Notes: generated by a model from the letters alone, not told the origin. A stretch of DNA of 24,157 nt from Paulinella micropora (GCA_009731375.1 BJOX01000191.1:18393-42549); one strand, 5' to 3'. Positions 1 to 9,921 are shown, numbered from the stretch's first letter. Translations and numbers: made by a program.

Positions 1-53
<53 letters not shown>
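1..53. repeat. AG dinucleotide microsatellite
   Basis: Nearly pure AG tract running off the left edge of the window, with one interruption near position 18. The next 100 bases are short complex sequence without a recognisable gene. Confidence 0.95.
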
Positions 54-57
<4 letters not shown>

Positions 58-157
58 ATCTCTATTACCCCCGGATCTGGTGTCCCTCTAGTCCCTGTCC
101 GATTTTGCTACATCCACATTCAAGTATACATATGTTTGCAAAAAGTATACGTATACT

Positions 158-225
158 TGTATGTATGTATGTATATGTGTATGTATGTATGTATGTTTGT
201 TTGTATGTTTGTTTGTATGTATGAA
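158..225. repeat. TATG tetranucleotide tract
   Basis: Imperfect GTAT repeats with TGTT variants, read directly. Open frames across it (repeating Met-Tyr-Val-Cys) are composition artefacts. Confidence 0.9.
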
Positions 226-231
226 AGAAAA

Positions 232-267
232 GTGGGGGGGGGGGGGAAAGAAAAGAAAAAAGAAAAG

Positions 268-317
<50 letters not shown>

Positions 318-777
318 GGAGGGAGAGAGAGAGAGAGAGAGAGAGAGAAAACAGAAAGGAAAAGAAAAAATGAAGGAAAAATGAAGAGAACAGATACAGA
401 AATAGGTAAGAACAGAAAAGAAATAGAAGAACAAGGGGCAAAAAGAAAGACAAGAAGGAAGGAAGGAAGGAAGGAAGGAAAAAATAAGCATAATAATAAG
501 AAGAAAAATAAAGAAACAACAACAGCGACAAACAAATCAAACAAACAAAACAAAAAAAAACAAAACAAAAGGAAGAAGAAGAAGAAGAAGAAGAAATGAG
601 AAAGAAAAAATAAAAGAAAAGAAAGAAAAGAAAAGAAAAGAAAAGAACAGAAAAACAACCAGAAAGCAAGTCAAGGACAGAAGTGATGAATACAAAAAGG
701 CAAGGAAGGAAAGACAGAAAAGGATGAAGTAAAAGGAAGAAGTGAAAGGAAGAAGGAATACAAGAAGCAAAAAGGCA

Positions 778-778
<1 letters not shown>
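232..778. repeat. Purine-rich low-complexity block
   Basis: Starts with a G homopolymer, continues as an AG tract to about 348, and then about 430 bases of A/G-rich sequence with short GGAA, GAA and AAAAG runs. The opposite strand is a polypyrimidine tract, so it opens long Phe/Ser/Leu frames that I do not regard as genes. No gene or RNA is recognised here. Confidence 0.85.

Positions 779-821
<43 letters not shown>
779..821. repeat. Poly-A run of 43 bases at a gap edge
   Basis: Uninterrupted A run ending two bases before a run of N. It could be a genuine A tract, the tail of a retroposed sequence, or a consequence of assembly stopping in low complexity. No identifiable retroposon body lies beside it. 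Confidence 0.85.
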
Positions 822-822
<1 letters not shown>

Positions 823-1128
823 NNNNNNNNNNNNNNNNNNNNNNNNNNNNNNNNNNNNNNNNNNNNNNNNNNNNNNNNNNNNNNNNNNNNNNNNNNNNNN
901 NNNNNNNNNNNNNNNNNNNNNNNNNNNNNNNNNNNNNNNNNNNNNNNNNNNNNNNNNNNNNNNNNNNNNNNNNNNNNNNNNNNNNNNNNNNNNNNNNNNN
1001 NNNNNNNNNNNNNNNNNNNNNNNNNNNNNNNNNNNNNNNNNNNNNNNNNNNNNNNNNNNNNNNNNNNNNNNNNNNNNNNNNNNNNNNNNNNNNNNNNNNN
1101 NNNNNNNNNNNNNNNNNNNNNNNNNNNN
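823..1128. other. Assembly gap (306 N)
   Basis: Unknown bases only. The left flank is poly-A and the right flank a CA tract, so a repeat-induced gap is likely. Confidence 0.99.
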
Positions 1129-1192
<64 letters not shown>

Positions 1193-1194
1193 CA
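1129..1194. repeat. CA then TA dinucleotide tract
   Basis: About 45 bases of pure CA followed by about 18 bases of TA. Both are potential non-B DNA formers. Confidence 0.95.
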
Positions 1195-1462
1195 CACATA
1201 CGCACACGCACAGATGCGCACACACACGCACACATACACACACACACACATATATACACATACGCACACGCACACATGCGCACACACACGTACACACACA
1301 CACACACACATATACACATACGCACACGCACAGATGCGCACACACACGCACACACACGCACACACACGCACACACACACACACATACACATACGCACACG
1401 CACACATGCGCGCACACACGCACACATGCGCACACACACGCACACATACACACACACATACA
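1195..1462. repeat. CA-rich minisatellite with a GCG-containing core
   Basis: A core, tacgcacacgcacaNatgcg, recurs at about 1199, 1261, 1319 and 1391, spaced 58 to 72 bases apart and joined by CA repeats of variable length. The array therefore has a higher-order unit and is not plain CA. Confidence 0.8.
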
Positions 1463-1517
1463 ATATATAAAATTTGATAAGTAAGATGGCAGCCGAAGCC
1501 GGAGAAGATTTTGCGGC

Positions 1518-1905
1518 ACATACATACATACATACATACAGACATACATACATACATACATACATACATACACAGATACACAGATACACACGTATAGATA
1601 CATACATACATACATACATACATATAATACATAATGCATACATACATACATACATACATACACTCATTCATACATACATACATACATATACATACATACA
1701 TACATACATACATATTTGCGTTGATTTCTCGAAAAGTTAAAAGTATGTATGTATGTATGTATGTATGTATGTATGCATGTATGCATGTATGTATGTATGT
1801 ATGTATGTATGCATGTATGTATGCATGCATCTTGTCGAAGCCTAAGCTAAACACGCTGTGTCATACATACATACATACATACATTCATACATATTACATA
1901 CCCAC
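1518..1905. repeat. ATAC tract, strand switch to TATG, then ATAC
   Basis: ATAC repeats (1518-1720, with cagatac and ctcattc interruptions) give way after about 20 complex bases to TATG repeats with GCATG variants (1744-1830). After 30 complex bases a short ATAC run returns. Opposite-strand tracts side by side can form a long imperfect hairpin. Confidence 0.9.
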
Positions 1906-1910
1906 ATACG

Positions 1911-1985
1911 ACACCAACCAAATCTAAACTCCTGAAGGGTCTCACTCTTCCAAACACCTCTATCCCATTCCTCTTGTACTTCAGC
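1911..1985. repeat. Left copy of a 75-bp direct repeat flanking the CT tract
   Basis: Begins acaccaaccaaatctaaact and ends in a Tyr/Ser-like ttcagc motif. A close second copy lies at 2599-2678, with a few substitutions and a longer A run. The pair brackets the CT microsatellite and a short minisatellite. Confidence 0.85.
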
Positions 1986-2072
1986 TATTTACTATCCTGC
2001 GGTGTACACCGACTTGAGAGTAATATGAGCAGAAAAACTCCGCGAAGAAGCCAGTTCCCGAAGAAGAAAATG

Positions 2073-2445
<373 letters not shown>

Positions 2446-2446
<1 letters not shown>

Positions 2447-2598
2447 ACAAGACCATGGCGACACCAACCAAATCTGAAGCCATTTTCCCAAAGAAGAAAA
2501 TGGCAGCCAAGAAGAAAATGGCAGACGAGACCATGGCGACACCAACCAAATCTGAAGCCATTTTCCCGAAGAAGAAAATGGCAGACAAGACCATGGCG
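2446..2598. repeat. Short minisatellite (units of 78 and 60 bp)
   Basis: The motif ccatggcgacaccaacc begins at 2453, 2531 and 2591. The longer unit carries an internal 18-base duplication around gaagaaaatggcag. The same gaagaagaaaatgg motif occurs at about 2058, left of the CT tract, so the whole block 1911-2680 arose by local duplication. Confidence 0.85.
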
Positions 2599-2678
2599 AC
2601 ACCAACCAAATCTAAACTCCTGGAGGGTCTCACTCTACCAAAAAAAAAACCTCTATCCCATTCCTGTTCTACTTCAGC
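2599..2678. repeat. Right copy of the 75-bp direct repeat
   Basis: Matches 1911-1985, with an expanded A run after ctctacc and a few substitutions. It is followed directly by an ATAC tract. Confidence 0.85.
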
Positions 2679-2682
2679 GAGA

Positions 2683-2854
2683 TACATACATACATACATA
2701 CATACATGCATGCATGAGTACGTACATGCATACGTACATACATACATACATACATACAGACATACATACATACATACAGACATACGTACATACATACGTA
2801 CATACATACATACATACATACATACATACATACATACATACATACATACATACA
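2683..2854. repeat. ATAC tetranucleotide tract
   Basis: ATAC repeats with TGCATG and ACGTAC variants, read directly. Confidence 0.95.
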
Positions 2855-3075
2855 TCATGAACATACACACCCAGGCGTGGGTCACTCAGACACACAAACA
2901 ACATGCACGGCAATAACAAAACAATGATCGAGAAGTTCCTTGTATCTTTCACAACGGACAGCAATCACTTTCAAACTCTTCGTTCCCAGCCGGTTCTGAT
3001 CTTCACATGCTTGTGTAGTAGCTCGTTTGAAAGCTCTCATCAAGAGCTTGCTAGTAAGCAAGAATAGTCTATTAT
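2855..3075. other. Complex sequence, no gene recognised
   Basis: About 220 bases of ordinary composition. A 72-codon minus-strand frame crosses it (about 2882-3100), but it has no recognisable domain and runs into the foldback repeat. I do not call it a gene. Confidence 0.5.
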
Positions 3076-3170
3076 GCTCGCCGGCCCGGCTCGCCCGCAA
3101 AACATGTCAAATTTGGCGCGCCGCATATGTAGTTTTATCGGTAACCTGACCACATTTTGTGGTGACCGAT
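3076..3170 (+). mobile_element. Foldback repeat family, copy 1 (partial)
   Basis: Shares about 95 bp with 6080-6178 (reverse complement) and with 19935-20035. Landmarks in order are a GC-rich ccggcccgg block, a right arm containing gtcaaatttggcgcg, then tagttttatcggtaacctga and a short hairpin (ccac-atttt-gtgg) closed by accgat. The left inverted arm seen in copies 2 and 3 is missing. It has no coding capacity. The best description is a MITE or other non-autonomous foldback element. A structured non-coding RNA is possible. Confidence 0.75.
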
Positions 3171-3256
3171 ACAAGAGGTTGAGGATTCAAATATTGACTG
3201 AGATCGAAGCGCTTGAAGTCCTCGTTTGTCGTACTTAAGAACTAGGAACTTCTCAA

Positions 3257-3387
3257 TATTCCGCTCTACACCACCCAGATTTCCCGGGTTCTGGGTGTGA
3301 AAGTGGCACCACAGGCCAGGGCTTTTCAGGAAGCAAACCCCAGCAAGTGGCACCAGAAGCCCGGAAATCTGGGGGGCGTAGAACACC
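3257..3387. mobile_element. MITE-like element with ~30-bp terminal inverted repeats
   Basis: The left end, tctacaccacccagatttcc, is matched at the right end by an imperfect inverted copy ending ggggggcgtaga. About 26 of 30 positions pair by eye. The interior holds tggcaccacaggccagggct and a second tggcaccagaa. A relative at 23507-23790 has the same ends and the same aggccagg...cttttcaggaagc interior. It is about 130 bp with no open frame of interest. No target-site duplication was established. Confidence 0.75.
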
Positions 3388-3600
3388 TTGTAGCTTTCTT
3401 TCTTGGACTCTTAGGGATTTTGAACTTTCACTTTGACTTGCTAGATTTCTGTAGTTGGTGAGTAATTGCAGTAGTCCTGCTTCTGTTTTGTCTGTAAGGA
3501 TAACGTTTCTGCCAAGGGAACTTGCTTTCCTATTAAACTACTACTACTACTACTCCCTCTTGTTGTGTGCGGTGTGAGCAAACATGAGGACGGAAGGAGT
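3388..3600. other. Complex sequence, no gene recognised
   Basis: About 210 bases, T-rich, ending in a short CTA run (about 3538-3553). No supported gene, RNA or repeat family was seen apart from that run. Confidence 0.5.
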
Positions 3601-3617
3601 TACAACGTACTCGGTTG

Positions 3618-3842
3618 TGTGTATGTGTGTGTGTATGTGTGTGTGTATGCACGCATTTGACCAACGCCTGGATTGATGATCATGATTCAGTGTGTATGTA
3701 TGTGTGTATGTATGTATGTATGTATGTATGCATGCATGCATGTATGTATGCATGCATGTTATGTATGTTATTTACCTTATGTATGTTATGTATGTATGTA
3801 TGTATGTATGTATGGATGTATGTATATGTATGTATATGTATG

Positions 3843-3874
<32 letters not shown>

Positions 3875-3945
3875 TGTATGTGTATGTATGTATGGCTGCA
3901 AGTGACCCACGCCCAGACATACATACATACATACATACATACGTG
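3618..3945. repeat. TG and TATG tracts, then short ATAC tract
   Basis: TG repeats with TATG (3618-3650), a 40-base complex island (gcctggattgatgatcatga), TATG repeats (3690-3892) and an ATAC run (3917-3943). The island resembles the core of the TG higher-order repeat that starts at 4078. Confidence 0.9.
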
Positions 3946-3977
3946 TATGAATCGGGTTGGTGATCTCGTTCAGCGTG

Positions 3978-3978
3978 T

Positions 3979-4069
<91 letters not shown>
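3978..4069. repeat. TA then TG dinucleotide tract
   Basis: About 56 bases of TA followed by about 35 bases of TG. Confidence 0.95.
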
Positions 4070-4070
<1 letters not shown>

Positions 4071-4409
4071 TGTGTGTGACTTCTCTTGTTGAATGTGTGT
4101 GTGTGTGAGTCTGTGTGTGTGTGTCTGGTTTACCGAAGCCTGTATTAATTATCATGAGACACATCCTGTGTGTGTGTGTGTGTGTGAGTGTGTATGTGTG
4201 TGTATGTGTGTGTGTGTGTGTGTGTGTATGTACTTCTCTTGTTGAATGTGTGTGAGTCTGTGTGTGTGTCTGCTTTACCGAAGCCTGGATTAATTATCAT
4301 GAGACATCCTGTATGTGTGTGTGAGTGTGTGTGTGTGGGTGTGTGTGTGTGTGTATCTGGTTGACCTATGCCTGTATTAATTATCATGAGACATCCTGTG
4401 TGTGGGTGT

Positions 4410-4447
<38 letters not shown>

Positions 4448-4985
4448 GTGAATGTGTGTGCGTGTGTGTGTGTGTGTGTATACTTCTCTTATTGAATGTG
4501 TGTGTGTGTGTGTGTGCGTCTGTTTGACCTATGCCTGCATGAATGATCATCATGCATCGTGTTTAGTTGTGTGTGTGTGTGTGTATGTGTACGTCTCTTA
4601 TTGAATATGTCTGTGTGTGTGTGTGTTTTACCTATCCCTGCATTAACTGTCATCATGCGTCGTGTTTGGTTGTGAGTGCGTGTGTGCGTATGTGTGTGTG
4701 TGTGTGTATGTGTGTGTGTATGTGTGTGTGTATGTGTACGTCTCTTATTGAATATGTGTGTGTGTGTATGTGTGTGTGTGTGTGTGTGTGTTTTACCTAT
4801 CCCTGCATTAACTATCATCATGCATCGTGTTTGGTTGTGAGTGCGTGTATGTGTGTATGTGTGTGTGTGTGTATGTGTACGTCTCTTATTGAATATGTGT
4901 GTGTGTGTGTGTCTTATTGAATATGTGTGTGTGTGTGTCTTTTACCTATGCCTGCATTAACTATCATCATGCATCGTGTTTGGTT
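4070..4985. repeat. TG-based higher-order tandem repeat
   Basis: Two cores alternate between TG tracts of variable length. Core one, acttctcttRttgaatRtg, occurs at about 4079, 4230, 4480, 4590, 4738, 4879 and, truncated, 4912. Core two, cctgtattaattatcatga or its variant cctgcattaactatcatca, occurs at about 4139, 4284, 4370, 4532, 4637, 4803 and 4952. The unit is about 100 to 170 bp, and the variant forms sort left to right, as expected for local duplication. No coding function is likely. Confidence 0.85.
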
Positions 4986-5029
4986 CAGAGCATCGAAATG
5001 AGCGATGCGCGTGCTTTGGTCCCCTGCGC

Positions 5030-5087
5030 ATGATGTATGCATGTATGCATGTATGTATGTACGTACGTATGTATGTATGTATGTATC

Positions 5088-5121
<34 letters not shown>

Positions 5122-5247
5122 TGTGTTCCCCTAACATGCCATCACATACATATTTACATACATACATATATACATACATACAGAGATACATAGATATATA
5201 CATACATACATATGTACGTACATACATACATGCATACATGCATACAT
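5030..5247. repeat. TATG tract followed by ATAC tract
   Basis: TATG repeats (5030-5127) and ATAC repeats (5148-5247) separated by about 20 complex bases. This is an inverted arrangement able to form a long hairpin. Confidence 0.9.
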
Positions 5248-5285
5248 CATGCGCGAGGTTTACCTTACACAAAATTACATAACGT

Positions 5286-5289
<4 letters not shown>

Positions 5290-5321
<32 letters not shown>

Positions 5322-5327
5322 AAGAGA

Positions 5328-5371
<44 letters not shown>

Positions 5372-5427
5372 AAGAGAGAGAAAGAGAGAAAGAGAGAAAG
5401 AGAGATAGATGGGGGGGGGGGGGGGGA
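5290..5427. repeat. AG tract with AAAG variants, ending in poly-G
   Basis: AG repeats interrupted regularly by GAAAG, then gatagat and a G run of about 16 directly before a gap. Confidence 0.95.
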
Positions 5428-5428
5428 G

Positions 5429-5438
5429 NNNNNNNNNN
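5429..5438. other. Assembly gap (10 N)
   Basis: Ten N directly after a poly-G run. Confidence 0.99.
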
Positions 5439-5440
5439 AT

Positions 5441-5534
5441 GGCATAACATAAACATAGCATAAACATAATAAACATAACATAAACATAACATCAACGTAA
5501 AATTAACATAAACATAAACATAAACATAAACATA

Positions 5535-5567
<33 letters not shown>
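5441..5567. repeat. Hexanucleotide AACATA tract and TA tract
   Basis: Repeats of aacata/aaacat (5441-5540) run into a TA tract (5541-5567). Confidence 0.9.
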
Positions 5568-5569
<2 letters not shown>

Positions 5570-5635
5570 CATGATATAACATAACACACACATAACGTAC
5601 GCATGACATAAACACAAATGACATGATTATGTATG

Positions 5636-6008
5636 GATGTGTGTATGTATGTATGTACGTACGTACATTCATATGTAATGTACATAATTTATGCAATGTA
5701 TGTACGTACGTAAAAATGTATGTATGTATGTATGTATGTATGTGTGTGTGCGTATTTACTTACCTTTGAGTACTCGCTTCCAGGCCTGGGACAAAAACAG
5801 ACAAAGAAAGATGTTAATACATACATACATACATACATACATACATACATACATACATACACAAAGATGTTAACACATACATACATACATACATACATAC
5901 ATACATACACAAAGATGTTAACACATACACACATACATACATACATACATACATACATACATACATACATACATACATTACATACATTACATACATTACA
6001 TACATACA
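5636..6008. repeat. TATG and ATAC tracts with a repeated gatgttaacac island
   Basis: TATG repeats (5636-5745), about 60 complex bases, then ATAC tracts in which the island acaaagatgttaacacatac recurs (about 5861 and 5912, with a variant at 5803). The ATAC tract closes with an attac variant. This is a short higher-order array. Confidence 0.85.
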
Positions 6009-6079
6009 GATACGCTACAAACAAAAGGAAAGATATTTTGCATGCAAGACAGATGCGCTACAAGTCAAGAAAGAAATTT

Positions 6080-6201
6080 ATCGGTCATCTCCACAAAATG
6101 TGGTCAGGTTACCGATAAAACCTACATATGCGGCGCGCCAAATTTGACGTGTTTTGCGGGCTAGCTCGCCGGCCCGGCACACCCAAACCACGTCACATTT
6201 G
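6080..6201 (-). mobile_element. Foldback repeat family, copy 2
   Basis: Reverse complement of the 3076 family. On the minus strand it reads: a diverged left arm (caaatgtgacgtggttt), ccgggccggcgag, the right arm (aaaacacgtcaaatttgg), cgcgccgcatatgtagg, then tatcggtaacctgaccac and its hairpin partner ending in accgat. The two arms pair as a long imperfect stem, and a second hairpin with a 5-base loop follows. No coding capacity. Confidence 0.8.
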
Positions 6202-6460
6202 TGGCTAACCGCATAAAAAACTAGTATGTATGCAGAATGAACGAGTGCATAGGGACGCAAACAAACAAACAAGCAAAAATGTTAATACATATATAACTGG
6301 TGCTTCGTGGTTGGGAAAAGTGATAGAATGGGCATGTAAAAAAAAACGAACAAGCAAACAAACAAACAAAACAAACAACAAAAACAACAACAACAACAAC
6401 AACAATAAAAGGGGATGGGGTGGAGTGGGGTGGGGGAGGGGGGGGGGGGGGAAAAAAGGG
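6202..6460. other. Low-complexity sequence without a gene
   Basis: About 130 complex bases, then AAAC and AAC repeats (about 6350-6404) and a G-rich run (6412-6460) that leads into the large gap. No gene recognised. Confidence 0.6.
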
Positions 6461-7311
6461 NNNNNNNNNNNNNNNNNNNNNNNNNNNNNNNNNNNNNNNN
6501 NNNNNNNNNNNNNNNNNNNNNNNNNNNNNNNNNNNNNNNNNNNNNNNNNNNNNNNNNNNNNNNNNNNNNNNNNNNNNNNNNNNNNNNNNNNNNNNNNNNN
6601 NNNNNNNNNNNNNNNNNNNNNNNNNNNNNNNNNNNNNNNNNNNNNNNNNNNNNNNNNNNNNNNNNNNNNNNNNNNNNNNNNNNNNNNNNNNNNNNNNNNN
6701 NNNNNNNNNNNNNNNNNNNNNNNNNNNNNNNNNNNNNNNNNNNNNNNNNNNNNNNNNNNNNNNNNNNNNNNNNNNNNNNNNNNNNNNNNNNNNNNNNNNN
6801 NNNNNNNNNNNNNNNNNNNNNNNNNNNNNNNNNNNNNNNNNNNNNNNNNNNNNNNNNNNNNNNNNNNNNNNNNNNNNNNNNNNNNNNNNNNNNNNNNNNN
6901 NNNNNNNNNNNNNNNNNNNNNNNNNNNNNNNNNNNNNNNNNNNNNNNNNNNNNNNNNNNNNNNNNNNNNNNNNNNNNNNNNNNNNNNNNNNNNNNNNNNN
7001 NNNNNNNNNNNNNNNNNNNNNNNNNNNNNNNNNNNNNNNNNNNNNNNNNNNNNNNNNNNNNNNNNNNNNNNNNNNNNNNNNNNNNNNNNNNNNNNNNNNN
7101 NNNNNNNNNNNNNNNNNNNNNNNNNNNNNNNNNNNNNNNNNNNNNNNNNNNNNNNNNNNNNNNNNNNNNNNNNNNNNNNNNNNNNNNNNNNNNNNNNNNN
7201 NNNNNNNNNNNNNNNNNNNNNNNNNNNNNNNNNNNNNNNNNNNNNNNNNNNNNNNNNNNNNNNNNNNNNNNNNNNNNNNNNNNNNNNNNNNNNNNNNNNN
7301 NNNNNNNNNNN
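6461..7311. other. Assembly gap (851 N)
   Basis: Unknown bases. Both edges are G homopolymer, which suggests a sequencing or assembly stop in G-rich DNA. Any gene content is invisible. Confidence 0.99.

Positions 7312-7354
<43 letters not shown>
7312..7354. repeat. Poly-G run of 43 bases
   Basis: Uninterrupted G run on the right edge of the gap. It can form stacked G-quadruplexes, or its length may be an artefact. Confidence 0.9.
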
Positions 7355-7355
<1 letters not shown>

Positions 7356-7439
7356 TACACTAGGGCGAACATTCATCATATTTATCTGAAAATATCTCTG
7401 CATGTGCACATTCTATATACATGTGGAAAATGTTGATGA

Positions 7440-7540
7440 TATATTATATATATATATATATTTATATAAAGAAATATATAGAAATATATAGAAATATATA
7501 TATATATATATGCAGGCATATATATATATATATATATATG
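7440..7540. repeat. TA-rich tract with atagaaatat units
   Basis: TA repeats interrupted by three atagaaatat units and by a repeated gcaggca between two TA blocks. Confidence 0.85.
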
Positions 7541-7560
7541 CAGGCAAGGCCTATGTAGAA

Positions 7561-7563
7561 ATG

Positions 7564-7594
<31 letters not shown>

Positions 7595-7775
7595 TGTATG
7601 TATGTATGCATGTGTGTGTGTTTATGTATGTATGTATGTATGTATGTATGTATGTACGTATGTATGTATGTGTGTATGTGTGTATGTATGTATATACGTG
7701 TGTGTATAATATGCAGGTGAAAGAGAAAGGACAGATGAGAAAAAAACAAGACAAACAAGAAAGCGACGAAGATAG

Positions 7776-7834
<59 letters not shown>

Positions 7835-7957
7835 TGCATGTATGTATGCACGTATGCATGTATGTATGTATGTACGTACGTACGTACATACGGTACCGTA
7901 CGTACGTACGTGCGTATGTATGTATGTATGTATGTCTGTATGTATGTATGTGTGTAT
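7561..7957. repeat. TATG, GATA and TATG tracts with a GGTACC palindrome
   Basis: TATG (7561-7705), a 60-base complex island, GATA (7770-7832) and TATG (7833-7957). The last contains GTAC runs and a perfect 12-base palindrome, tacggtaccgta, at 7889-7900, flanked by near-complementary GTAC repeats. Confidence 0.9.
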
Positions 7958-7990
7958 GTATCAAACAAGGAAAGGGCAAGATAGACAATT
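7958..7990. repeat. Dispersed island tatcaaacaaggaaagggca, copy 1
   Basis: The sequence tatcaaacaaggaaagggca followed by agatagacaa occurs here between two TATG tracts and again at 9834-9865 in the same setting. It is a marker of segmental duplication between the two regions. Confidence 0.85.
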
Positions 7991-8264
7991 GTATGTATGT
8001 ATGTATGTATGTATGTATGTATCTATGCATGCATGTATGTATGCATGTATGTATGCATGTATGTATGCATGTATGTAAGCATGTATGTATGCATGTATGT
8101 ATGTATGCAGATCGGCCATGCCAGTGATACATACATACATACATACATACATACATACATACACATACATACATACATAACATTCATACAGACATACATG
8201 CCAGTGACAAGTATGGTGCATACATACATACATACATACATACATACATACATACATACATACA

Positions 8265-8295
<31 letters not shown>

Positions 8296-8415
8296 CATAC
8301 ATACATACACACATACATACATACATACATACATACATACATACATACATACATACATGTATACATACATACATACATACATACATGTATACATACACAC
8401 ATACATACATATATA
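7991..8415. repeat. Inverted TATG/ATAC tracts around a short spacer
   Basis: About 118 bases of TATG with GCATG variants, a spacer of about 20 bases containing gatcggccatgccagtg, then about 290 bases of ATAC. The ATAC side has its own islands, one of which repeats catgccagtgacaa near 8198. The two tracts are complementary and could form a stem of 100 bp or more. Confidence 0.85.
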
Positions 8416-8533
8416 CAATACATATAGACATACATGCAAGTGGTGCATTCTGATATTAGGCAGTAGGAAAAGAAAAGGAAAGATAGATATACATATATTT
8501 AGGCGAGAAATGTATGAGCATAGATGGATAATA

Positions 8534-8534
8534 T

Positions 8535-8587
<53 letters not shown>
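8534..8587. repeat. TA dinucleotide tract
   Basis: About 50 bases of TA. The preceding bases 8416-8533 are complex, with no gene recognised. Confidence 0.95.
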
Positions 8588-8589
<2 letters not shown>

Positions 8590-8616
8590 CAGCTGGGTGT
8601 GACATCGAGATGTGTG

Positions 8617-8822
8617 TGTGTGCATGTGTATGTATGTATGTATGTATGTATGTATGTATGTATGTATGTCATGTATGCACGTTCAAGGGGTATGTATTTA
8701 TGTACGTATGTATGTATGTATGTATGTATGTATGTATGTACGTATGTATGTATGTATGTACGTATGTATGTATGTATGATAGATAGGTAGATAGTGGAAA
8801 TCTGACTAGGTAGGTAGGTAGG

Positions 8823-8862
<40 letters not shown>

Positions 8863-9008
8863 CGACGCAGGCATACAGGGTAGTCAAAGATGTATGTACG
8901 TATGCATGTATGTATGTATGTATGTACGTATGTATGTATGTATGTATGTATGTATGTATGATAGATAGGTAGATAGTGGAAATCTGACTAGGTAGGTAGG
9001 TAGGTAGG

Positions 9009-9050
<42 letters not shown>
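8617..9050. repeat. TATG/GATA array with a 181-bp duplication
   Basis: The island gatagataggtagatagtgg plus aaatctgacta lies at about 8777 and again 181 bases later at 8958, each followed by GGTA and GATA repeats. Between them, at 8861, sits gacgacgcaggcatacaggg followed by tagtcaaagatgta. That sequence is a diverged form of the start of the 83-bp satellite, seen better at 9764-9800. Confidence 0.8.
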
Positions 9051-9053
<3 letters not shown>

Positions 9054-9193
9054 GAAATATCGACTAATGTCAGAAAAAAGGAGCTTCTGATTTCGTCAAC
9101 CAAGGAAGTCTGTGGGTAAAGTATTAACCCGATGCCCAGCTAAGCCGTGATGTTTGCACGGAAGGGACTGATACAGGCGATACCAAATCTCCC
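9051..9193. repeat. Left 143-bp direct repeat
   Basis: Begins gatgaaatatcgactaatg and ends ataccaaatctccc. Partner of 9597-9739. Confidence 0.9.
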
Positions 9194-9596
9194 TAGTACC
9201 AGGCGGGGCCAGGGCTCGTTCCATAAGCGCCCCTTGCAGAACGAGCTCCCACCTCCATTACAGAGGACCCAGTAAGCAGATGGAGTTTCGAGACTGTTCG
9301 ACAGTCTAGTATAAACCGACAGAGCACTGTGGGTTTTATTCCGGGCTCAACAAGCGAGAAAGGGCACCCTGAGGGAACAGGATTGTGCTTCCCGTCGCTA
9401 TTTCGGCATGTGACTTATAGGCGTATGGCTAGGCACACATAAGGCACCCCACCACGGGCCCAGCACACCCACACCATCCCCTAATTCTCTGTCTGTCGAC
9501 AGATGGCACCCATTTCAAAAAACCAAGCCCAAGGGAGGGTCAGTGACACCTCAAGTGGCCTTGGTTCACTCCGTGGAGTAAGTGATGAGATCAACT

Positions 9597-9739
9597 GATG
9601 AGATATCGACTAATGTCAGAAAAAAGGAGCTTCTGATTTCGTCAACCAAGGAAGTCTGTGGGTAAAGTATTAACCCGATTCCCAGCTAAGCCGTGATGTT
9701 TGCACGGAAGGGACTGATACAGGCGATACCAAATCTCCC
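9597..9739. repeat. Right 143-bp direct repeat
   Basis: Same sequence as 9051-9193 with A to G near the start and G to T in gatNccc. It is followed directly by a GATA tract. Confidence 0.9.
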
Positions 9740-9921
9740 AGATAGATAGATAGATAGATAGATAGACGACGCAGGCCGCACAGGGCAGTCACGGATGTAT
9801 GTACGTATGTATGTACGTATGTATGTATGTATTTATCAAACAAGGAAAGGGCAAGATAGACAACCGTATGTATGTACGTATGTATGTATGTATGTATGTA
9901 TGTATGTATGTATGTACGTAC
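9740..9921. repeat. GATA tract, satellite-like seed and TATG tracts
   Basis: GATA (9740-9762), then gacgacgcaggccgcacagg leading into gcagtcacggatgtatgtac, which matches the core of the 83-bp satellite that follows. Next comes the dispersed island tatcaaacaaggaaagggca (9834) and TATG repeats. Confidence 0.8.

Larger units (their letters stand above)
9051..9739. mobile_element. Unclassified 689-bp element with 143-bp terminal direct repeats
   Basis: Two direct repeats, 9051-9193 and 9597-9739, differ at only two positions I can see and enclose about 403 unique bases. Both outer edges are GATA microsatellite, so the unit looks inserted into a GATA tract. The layout resembles a terminal-repeat retrotransposon in miniature. 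However, the repeats do not start TG and end CA, and I see no primer-binding site next to the left repeat or purine tract before the right one. Alternatives are a tandemly duplicated SINE or a Penelope-like pseudo-LTR. The core has no long open frame and is more GC-rich than its surroundings. Confidence 0.55.

Noticed and set aside
88-1854. Very long minus-strand frame with Tyr-Val-Cys, Phe and Leu runs
   Set aside because: It translates microsatellites and 306 N. It has no stable composition or domain, and all six frames stay open in such tracts.
2882-3100. 72-codon minus-strand frame
   Set aside because: Short, no recognisable domain, and its N-terminal part overlaps the foldback repeat.
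3388-3560. Shared downstream module of the two MITEs (both followed by a CTA/GTA run)
   Set aside because: The sequences between MITE and trinucleotide run do not resemble each other, so the similarity in layout is probably chance.
9594-9650. Hammerhead ribozyme motif (ctgatgag ... gaaa)
   Set aside because: A 5-bp stem II can be drawn, but there is an extra A before gaaa and no convincing stems I and III or cleavage triplet. The left repeat copy lacks the ctgatga.
9051-9739. Classical LTR retrotransposon or TRIM with tRNA primer site
   Set aside because: No TG...CA ends, no clear primer-binding site after 9193 and no purine tract before 9597. Kept as an unclassified element.
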